A stretch of 64,000 nt of DNA, from contig CM068838.1 of assembly GCA_028554795.2 (NCBI GenBank), positions 125,929,928 through 125,993,927 of the forward strand, written 5' to 3'. The position numbers and the translations under genes are program-made. This DNA comes from Sinohyriopsis cumingii (lineage: Eukaryota; Mollusca; Bivalvia; Unionida; Unionidae). Below are positions 55,443-64,000 of this stretch, piece by piece; the first letter of the stretch is position 1; every line of letters starts with the position of its first letter. Under the pieces are notes generated by a model that was not told the DNA's origin, made no database searches, and saw only the letters and a program-made list of their open reading frames with translations.

Positions 55443-56829
55443 CTGACTATCACCATAACAAAACTCCCATGAAGTAACCGACTAATTGGTTTCTTCTGCA
55501 GTCCGAGTAAATACAGAATGGAATATTAGAACTGTCATACATTTCGTAAACGAACGCAAATACCTGCCTTGTAAATAACCATCGGTTGAAAAGCCATCAC
55601 AAAGTTAAACCTACACTTGCTGTTAAGATATTATTAGGAATATCAATAGTACATAAATAGGGGAACAGTCAGCAATAACAGTTTTGATCGCCAGAGGAAG
55701 GACCTTTCTGGACAGTCTGGTTGTAGTGTTATATCGCCTATTATCAGCCAACGGTTTTGATTTGTCAAATTAGGTCCATCTTAATACACATGCTATGCTT
55801 TTTTATGAAGTGCATACAAATATGAATATAAAAAAATTATATGCCACTGAGCAATGCACAACCAATCGAGTCTTAACTGAAATTAATAATGCCTTTCTTG
55901 CACTTAGTGATGTGCGATGATGATTTAGGCGGCAAACCATTTCACTTTTGTGTCAAACATGCAGGGGTGAAAAATTGTATGACACTATAGTTTACATGAA
56001 ACATCAATGAGACGAATCGTGGGCTTGTCAAAGTTATTCTCATCGTTGGCGGAATGGTGTAACCTATAATTTTTTCAGTTCTTCCTGACGAACGTTTCTA
56101 AATTTGATTAGGTAGTACTTTTATATTTTTAGATGAAAAACCTAGTGCAAAAGTATCACCAGCTTAAGAAAGTCTGATTCAAATCTTTTTGCTTGAAGAC
56201 ATATTCAATGCATGGGCAATAGTATTTTATATCTAATGCTATTCGTCGTATACACTGTGCTTTTGTGGCTTAGAGTTCTAAATTAATATGGGTCGAAAGT
56301 TGTTAATACAACAAATCGTAGTGGAAAAATCAAGACTTTTTGAATCCAGATTTTTGAGGCACATTGTCTCAGCGTAAGAGAGGTTATGTCTAATATACCA
56401 AAATATTTTATTCACTGCGTGGAGGTGGTTAACTTGCGATGAATTCGTAGTCTTGTAAATATAGTGTGGTAAAGTAACTGATTACGTTACTCTGAGTCCA
56501 AGGTGTTCTATATTCCAAACTGCCATATATCCAAAACTGCTTACGAATATTGACAGAACAGATTAGGAAACGTTCTGTAGTTGTTTGGTTGAAAAATATC
56601 GGCGACTGAAATTCGTGTTTCTGCATAATGTAATATTGTGGCTAGCAGGAAATGTTTAAAACTGTGTAGTCATGGAATATTCATTTTATGGCTTTTCGTC
56701 TACATGTACAATTGTTATTGAAGGACATTTACAAACCCGGACAGACTCAACTCAGCGGCATACGGAAGAGTAAGTTTGGCTGTTACCTTAAAATATGCGT
56801 AGAGGTAATTACGTCATGGCGCAGGATTC
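55443..56829. other. Host DNA, no gene seen
   Basis: AT-rich; no coding or repeat signal. Confidence 0.4.
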
Positions 56830-57480
56830 AGACTTCCTCCCTCCGTCAACATCGATGGGTACAACTTGGAAGTTGTTGAGAACTTCACATACCTCGGTTC
56901 CAACATCTCCAGCTCACTCTCCATTGATTCTGAGGTGAACGGCAGGATTACCAAGGCAGCAGCAGTGATGGCCAGATTTAACCAGATGGTCTGGAACTAC
57001 CCCAACCTCGCCGAAAACACCAAACTGCGTGTCTACCAGGCCTGCGTGCTCAGCTCACTCCTATACACAGTAAAATATGGACCACCTATGCAAGGCACGA
57101 GAGGAAACTCAACATCTTCCGCCTGAGATGCCTGCGGCGCATTCTGTACGTCCAGTGTCAGGACAAAGTACCCAACACAGAGGTTCTAGAAAGCGCCAAC
57201 ATGAACAGCATGTTCTCCATTCTCAGCGAGTGGCGCCTTCGCTGGCTCGGCCATGTCAAGAGAATGGACCAAGGCCGCATTCCCTAGGACCTGTTATATG
57301 GGGAGTTAGTAGAAGGTGCACGACCGACTGGACGACCACTCTGCGCTACAAAGATATTTGCAAGAAGGACAGGAAGACAGTCATCATCAATGTCTACGAC
57401 TGGGAGAGCTATGCTAACGGCCGTTCCACCTGGCGCCTAGCTGTCAGACAGTAGTTCAAAAAGCCGAGGAAGACAGAAAC
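56830..57480 (+). mobile_element. LINE 3' fragment (second non-LTR family)
   Basis: A 5'-truncated remnant reading EVVENFTYLGSNISSSLSID, RITKAAAVMARFNQMVW, then in shifted frames RLRCLRRILYVQCQDKVPN, EWRLRWLGHVKRMDQGRIP and LLYGELVEGARPTGRP, the conserved end of many non-LTR reverse transcriptases. Several frame breaks. Different from the element at 48100. Confidence 0.85.
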
Positions 57481-57857
57481 ATAAAGCAAGCTGAAAAGAG
57501 AGCTAGAAAGAAGGAGAAACAAAAGCTTACTCTGGAGCTACACCATCGTCTCCCGTAGAAGGACGGATACCAAGAGAGGTAATTGGTTCTGTTAAAATCG
57601 GAACGGAAGCTTAGGTAAAGAATAAATAGTCCCATAAAGTAATCAGAATAACTGTGGAAAATACTTACATGAATGTAAACAAAATTTCTTTTTCTATGAA
57701 GATTTGAGTTAAAAATAGCACACATTAGTCACTAATTACCAATTCTTGCATATAAGTCGTTTAGTTACATATAAACAGATTACTTCGTTTTCCAATGATC
57801 ATGTAAAAATTAACGATTCTTGGACTGTCAACGTGACAGTGTCTTAGTGGTTGGGGA

Positions 57858-57858
57858 C

Positions 57859-57931
<73 letters not shown>
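57858..57931. repeat. (GT)n/(AT)n microsatellite
   Basis: GT for about 55 bp, with one C, then about 17 bp of AT. Confidence 0.95.
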
Positions 57932-58515
57932 CGATAGATTAGGATAAATGTTAGGTAAATACGAGTTTTGACGTTTTGTTTCAATACATGTAGGGTTTGT
58001 TTTAAGTTGCGTACATTTAAGTATCTTGTATATATTAGAACTCATATTCATTATTTCCCGCCATTGTGCAGGGTATATAAAGGGTAGGATAAAATTCTGC
58101 TTGATATTTATTGAGAGGTTTGCATGCACTGTTTTCTAGGTTAATTTATTCACTGCGGTAAAAGCTAGAGGTTCAACGCCTTATTACCGTGTGTTCACGG
58201 TCGTTTTCTTCACAGTGTAATCTAATAAGGATTTGGTTGCTAGGAGTCCAGAGTCTGTTAGACACTATTTGTTAGTGCAAGGCTTATGGTGCTATGATTT
58301 TCGAGTCTTGTGTATACGATGTGGTCCGATAAATAATACTGTATGGGTTAAATTGTTACGAGGTCTTTAGTCTTTTATACAGGACAGGGGACGAGGTACA
58401 ATACGATTTAATATTCTTTATGGCCGTTGCAATCACATTGTTTAATGACATTGAACATTGATTTACAATACATTATCTGTCTCACTGTAAACATTAGATG
58501 GCCTCTCTACCATGA

Positions 58516-58676
<161 letters not shown>

Positions 58677-58980
58677 GTGACACGAACGCAAAATTGAAAT
58701 GTACTTTACTCAGTTTGATATTGGTTCCTCCTGATTATTTTCAATGCTTAGTAATGTAGTTTTCACCATTCAGCCTGTCATTTAGTCACGTAAAGTGCTT
58801 TGCTTATATGCGACATTTACTTTATGCGTTTTGTTTTGTTGTTATAAACTATTTCTTCCCATGAAGAAGAGATTTATTAACTTGAAGGGTTGATAAATTG
58901 GTTTGTAACTGCACCAATTGGTGAGCTAATAATTCTATAGCATAATACGTAACTTTTATCGAAACCGACAACAAAGAAAG

Positions 58981-59200
58981 CCCACTCTAAGCTCCTTTAC
59001 ATAGCTCCTTTACATATAGCATAATATGACAATTTCATACAGACAGCAAACAAAGTCCACTCTAAGCTCCTTTATATATAGAATAATATGACAATTTCAT
59101 ACAGACAGCAAACAAAACCCACTCTAAGTTCCTTTACATATAGCATAATATGACAATTTAATACAGACAGCAACAAAAGCCCACTCTAAGCTCCTTTCCT
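58981..59200 (+). repeat. ~62-bp tandem repeat, about 3.5 copies
   Basis: Unit begins CCACTCTAAGCTCCTTTACA and contains ATAATATGACAATTTCATAC and AGACAGCAAACAAA. The first unit has a small internal duplication. Confidence 0.88.
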
Positions 59201-60149
59201 CAACTTTTATTACAATTTGCAGTGTTCCTTTCTACTATTTTCCAGTTTAATTTAACCATTGCAGTTGATGAAGCATGTTTTTAATTAATTCTTTGCAAAT
59301 TCTACCACCTCTCTTTTCCGGCAGTCTTTTATAATTAATACATTTTGAATATTCAGTTCACCAACCCATCTGCCTTTTAACGAGTCATGTACATTTAAAT
59401 TCCATTAACTGGTTGATTTACTCCGTGAAATGATTGATGTATTTTCACTTATTTTCACTTAAGTCTCTAAGCATAACATTTACATTTGTAGTAGTTAAAA
59501 CTTGTCGTGAATCAATCTCACCTCCATAGCAAACTCATTAACCTACAAAAGGACATCCCTGTTTCGAGAACTATGGTTGATTGGCCTTAGACAAAATATC
59601 GGTAGTCTTTATAAATGATTATATGGTACGGATGTGCCCCACAGTGTATCACTGGCCTCAAGTCGTGCTTCGATTTCAGTTTTCAATCAAAATCGATCGT
59701 TATATTAGGTGTCAGTAGCCATACTTTATTAAAACCAACAATTCTTTGCCATGGTTGGAAATGGGTAACATTACTGTTTTTTTTTTTATGTCCACGCCAT
59801 CTGTATAGGCATACAGGTTTCCCATTTATATGGATTCAGATCAGATATGGGGTGAAGCGTGACATGAACAAGACTCTGGGCTGGCAGATTTTTTGTATTG
59901 TCTTCTGACAGACGTTTAAGGAATTACGGTCCGTTTGGACTTTAAACTCTGCCACTCATGGTCGTTTCCGATTCATTACTTTTAAAGGACTTCATGGACT
60001 GAAATCGATTTTGGCGTGAGGCTTTACACGTAGACGATCTAAGTCAAATCAGAATTAAAGTTTACGATGGAACTTTGATAAGAAGTAGAAGACCTCGCAT
60101 GATTTAAAATCTCTGGACTACTTTCTACCATTTACTGCTATTCATTATT
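59201..60149. other. Host DNA, no gene seen
   Basis: A 97-codon open frame (59615-59908) has no domain support. Confidence 0.4.
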
Positions 60150-60160
60150 TCACGCCATTG

Positions 60161-60409
60161 TTGTTGTTGTTCTATGGTTTAACGACATTTTTCAGCACAA
60201 TATAGGCTATACATGGCGGCCAGCATAACTGGTGGATGAAGAACCCTGGAAAACCCAGGGAAGAACCACCGACTCACGAGAAGCTACTGGCAGGCTTTCA
60301 CACGTACCCACGCTAGCCGAGCCTTGGACTCGAACCCAAGCAGACAGAGGTGAGATGGCAGTGATCCGGAACGGTGAGCGCTTTAGACCACTCGGTCACT
60401 CGGGGCCCC
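60161..60409 (-). mobile_element. tRNA-derived SINE (family 1), copy 4
   Basis: Inverse orientation relative to the other three copies, with the (CAA)n tail on the left. Perfect 11-bp target duplication TCACGCCATTG at 60150-60160 and 60410-60420. Confidence 0.92.
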
Positions 60410-60420
60410 TCACGCCATTG

Positions 60421-61606
60421 TGCACACCACTGTGGCATATTTATCAGAAGAATACAGTAAGATATATCCTAAAGAATAGCGTTGTGACAACTTTAAAAGA
60501 GAATACTCAGACATAAAAGTACATCAATTTATATTTCTTCCCACAACGGTAATGGGTGTTAAAGTTACATTTCCATGCAGGAAAGGATCTCCAGAATGGA
60601 AAGCAGCACTCGATCTCAAAAGAGAATTTGGTAAAATCAGTTTTAGTCTTTGCTCAAATTAATAAATTAACGAAGATATAACTCAGCCTTTTAGATATTG
60701 CAGAAAACAGTTTCCATTAAAGAGTGATTGTTAGCTATTATATTTCTTGCATTAAACCATGTAAAGTATTATATCTGGTTAGCCATATGGTCCCTTTAGC
60801 TGTAAGGAAACAAATATAAATCAAATAAATCTATCAGAAACCATTACTAAAACTTCTCCGGTTCTCGACTAATGATCTATATATGCTAATTTCGTCTGTG
60901 TTTGGATGCCTTTCTGACTAATTGTCGTGTCAACATTGTAATTGTCTGATGAGAAACTCCCGAAACTGATTGTTGTCTTTGGGGAAAATAGTATGTGAAA
61001 TCGTAGAACATTGTCAATTACCTGACATATCATCGTCTTTGGCGAAGGCAGTTATTCACTACTCTGAGAAACGCCGACAAGTGGAGGATAAAAATTCACG
61101 CTTGACACGTTCTACGAAATAAAACATCTAATAAGAATTACTGCCAAGCTTCTTTGGAAATTCAGAATTGGATCGAGGAACTCTCCAAAGTCCCTCTTAG
61201 CGGCAGCTATCTATTCGTCTACAAAGGCAAATGACCACTGCCATAACGTTTATTCTAAGCAACCGACAAAAATTGTTTTCTTTCTTTCACAAATATAAAA
61301 AAAATCAGTTAAGATAGTTGAAAAGCAGTTATACAGCTAATATAAGAGAATAATTGAATACTCATTTCTTTAAATTTTGTTATGCTTGATTTACTGCAGA
61401 AAATGCACTGAACTGTTGGTTTAAAATTTAAATAACATCAATAACGTGTTCATAAAATTAAGAAATATAATACCCTTAATCAGTCTGCATAAATACTTCA
61501 TATGAAAAGGATTACAACCTCCATTTAATTTTTGACCTAATGGTTCGACGCTTTACGTAGAGGAGAATGAATGAATGCTTGGTCAAAGGTAAATCACCCC
61601 CACCCC

Positions 61607-61609
<3 letters not shown>
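60421..61609. other. Host DNA, no gene seen
   Basis: No coding or repeat signal. Confidence 0.4.
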
Positions 61610-61675
<66 letters not shown>

Positions 61676-61681
61676 TATATA

Positions 61682-61720
<39 letters not shown>
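61610..61720. repeat. (AT)n followed by (ATT)n microsatellite
   Basis: About 60 bp of AT, a short AATTATATAATT spacer, then about 36 bp of ATT. Confidence 0.95.
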
Positions 61721-63077
61721 GGTTCTCATAAACAGTAAAAAGCTTTGTAAATTTTGACAAATAATGTGTTCCCCTAGAAAACAAGGTAATGAGGAAAAGA
61801 ACTTACGGTTTTAAGAGTCAAATCTAAAAATAATCCAAGGATAAAAAATTTAGAAATCCTAGTAATAAAATCTTTTAATGAATTTGAGTTCGACTCCTGA
61901 TAAAATTAAAAATGGAAGGCGATGATGTATACTGTAGTTAGTATAGTACTGAAGTATCAACAGTTCTTTGATGAACCACATACAATAATATTCCGATGTT
62001 TGAATTGTGTAAATTTCAATAACTTTCTTTGTGCAAGAATTAATTCCGAGCACAATTATTTCCAGTTAAAATAATCTCTTAGAATCCAAATAATTTGAAG
62101 ATAAAACCTTGACGTCAAAGTGTTTAAAAACCCAACTCAAATTATTTATCAAAACATGACTATTAAATCTGGCTACGTCGCAACACAGACGCCTGGATAA
62201 GGGTCAACCCTCCGGTAAAACCATAATTTCAAAATAATTGCTACATGTTTAAAGTCACGTTACAGCCTCGATTTCACTCTATAAATCCCACACTAAAAAT
62301 GAAGAAAAAAGTGATTTTTTTATATAAAACTTCCAATCATGAAATAAGGACAGGAACTGGATCAGCTTTTAGATACAAAGTTCTAATATTAGGTTTTCAA
62401 AAAAACTGAACTGCATTTCAGGAAAATATCAAATCCAGTAAATACAATTACATTACAATATTATGTAATGGAATAATAAAAATATACAAAATTTAAAATT
62501 AACAAAAAAATAATCAAATCATATCAAATATAAATTAAATCAAATATATATTTTTATATACCGCATGATTGTTCAAAAGAACGGCGTTATTATATACATT
62601 CTCTTGCCTCAATGTCTTTGTGGCCTTGTCGCCTCTGTGCCATTTCAGTCTGTCCGCCTCAATGCCTTCGCTGATCATTCACTCAGTTCGGCATAAGAAT
62701 GATATACATCTCTCCCCGAATGCTTATTGTTATTTGAACGTTTTAGGATTATCTACTATCTACCCATTTACGCGAGCTTCTCAGAGACTGCTGGGAGAAA
62801 ATGTGCACGATGGCCTTGTCTCTATCCCTCTCACCCCCTTCCACCCCCTTCTTAGGTGATCAGGGGTCACATTTTCAAAATATAACATATACATGATATT
62901 TTATTTTGTGAATTTACTCGTAAGGGGAAGACACATCATTGCTGAAATGGATTTGATTTGTGACCACTGGGTCATTGTTCTACGACTCCTGGGTTATGGC
63001 AAATATTGGGTTTGGGTTGTCAGGGTATATATGTACTTCAAATTATGACCCCTGGGTCCCAGCGCGATGGATGGAAG
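61721..63077. other. Host DNA, no gene seen
   Basis: AT-rich. The segment 62945-63062 has words (GACCACTGGGTC, GACCCCTGGGTCCC) that recall the GACCCAGGGG units at 15213-15420, also next to an (AT)n tract; possibly one repeat family. Confidence 0.35.

Positions 63078-63117
<40 letters not shown>
63078..63117. repeat. (AT)n microsatellite
   Basis: About 40 bp of TA dinucleotides. Confidence 0.93.
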
Positions 63118-63119
<2 letters not shown>

Positions 63120-64000
63120 GTTCTGTCGTATTGGGGTGGGGTTCTCCCAATATAATTTAATTAAATTAAATTGAAAGTTCCACCCTGGCTTGTTAGGTTA
63201 GAAAGTTAAATTAGTGATGATGTAGATTTACAGCTCTGAGCCCCCAGTCAGCAATGCCGACGGTTAAATTATAGAGAACACGAAGATGAAATTCAATCAA
63301 TAACAATTTAATAAATGTGATAATTTAAAACGATAACTTCCAATCACTCGTCTTTCCCTCGACCAAGTGACAGCCTAATTCATCCCGTGATTTACAGTGT
63401 GAGTTCGATTTTCCCCTGTCCTTGCATCTACTCATCTATTTCTTCCCGCTGATTCCTTCCTTCCTTTCCGTTCCTCTAACTCCTTCTTTGTCTCTGTTTC
63501 CTCTCTACTATCTCCTCCAGCTTCGCTCCAGACTTCAACTTCTCCTTTCCCTCTCTATTATCTCCTCCTCCAATTCCGCTCCTAGACTTCAACTTCTCCC
63601 TCTTCTTCCCTCCTTTCCTCCGTCTCTCTATCCGAGACAACGGGACCAAACTTTAATTGGTCTGTCCCTCAAAGCTTCCTGTGAAAAACCACAAGGCGTT
63701 AACAAATGTTTAATCGAACCTCACCTCACACTATATCGACAATTAACCATCAGATAGCTGTCACTGTTTCGGCCACGCATGCATACACATCGAAATTCCC
63801 ACACACTTCTTGCTGGGTAAACAATGTCGTAATAACACAGTATCAGCGAATTGTTATACAGACATCAATACATTGCGTCACGTCAGTATATACACATATA
63901 TATTTAATCTCATCGTACTACAATCTGACAAAATCAGACGCATGTCTGTACATTACAAATATTCAACAATGGCAAAATCTATAATCATATGAACATATGT
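63118..64000. other. Host DNA, pyrimidine-rich then AT-rich, no gene seen
   Basis: A CT-rich stretch (63410-63640) has a diverged internal duplication (CTCTCTATTATCTCCTCC / CTCTCTACTATCTCCTCC) about 50 bp apart. No gene supported. Confidence 0.4.

Noticed and set aside
60570-60632. Further calbindin exon after TTCCATGCAG
   Set aside because: The frame (GKDLQNGKQHSI..) has no EF-hand feature, and the donor is weak.

Overview
The window is a piece of an invertebrate animal genome that carries large virus-like transposons. The host signature is AT-rich intergenic DNA full of (AT)n and (GT)n microsatellites, two families of tRNA-derived SINEs, degraded non-LTR retrotransposons, and three properly spliced exons of a calbindin-32/calretinin-type EF-hand gene at 44866-47402. 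The SINE types and the calbindin gene would fit a marine lophotrochozoan such as a mollusc, but I cannot name the species.

Layout. Positions 1-~14950 hold Element A, a decayed Maverick/Polinton (adintovirus-like) provirus whose left end lies outside the window. It keeps nearly the whole classical gene set: adenain-type protease, double-jelly-roll major capsid protein, pVI-like protein, penton-like minor capsid protein, chromodomain integrase, basic core proteins, packaging ATPase and protein-primed DNA polymerase B. Many of these are broken by single stops or frameshifts. Its right margin has a plus-strand zinc-knuckle gene, a convergent Gln-rich gene, a CRE/E-box/TATA promoter and a dense run of perfect DNA hairpins. 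Positions 17540-18434 hold a small, badly decayed relic (Element C) that repeats the zinc-knuckle/convergent-gene module of Element A.

Positions 19204-34028 hold Element B, a second and quite different provirus of about 14.8 kb. It looks complete. It has ~344-bp terminal inverted repeats that are almost identical, a 6-7 bp target duplication, and a clean insertion into a host 43-bp tandem repeat. Its left half is the replication and mobility block: packaging ATPase, a DUF5679-like mini-gene, a parvovirus-type phospholipase A2, integrase, a 990-residue DNA polymerase B-SF1 helicase fusion, a Cys-rich protein, an HNH/NUMOD homing-type endonuclease and one unknown. Its right half is the virion block: penton-like protein split by a frame change at an A-run, a membrane protein, a coiled-coil fibre-like protein, protease, pX-like protein, major capsid protein, pVI-like protein and a large unknown. 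Together they suggest a virus that could replicate its own linear DNA, package it in an icosahedral capsid, breach a membrane and integrate.

Positions 34029-64000 are ordinary host DNA: SINEs, a 50-bp tandem array, microsatellites, the calbindin exons, an RTE-like LINE (48100-51330) sitting beyond the third exon, a LINE 3' fragment (56830-57480), and long stretches where I see nothing.

The most unusual points are the polymerase-helicase fusion with no visible exonuclease inside an integrase-bearing provirus, the homing-type endonuclease and PLA2 it carries, the hairpin cluster of Element A, the regular 41-54 bp TATA-to-ATG promoters of Element A, and the relic module of a third element.
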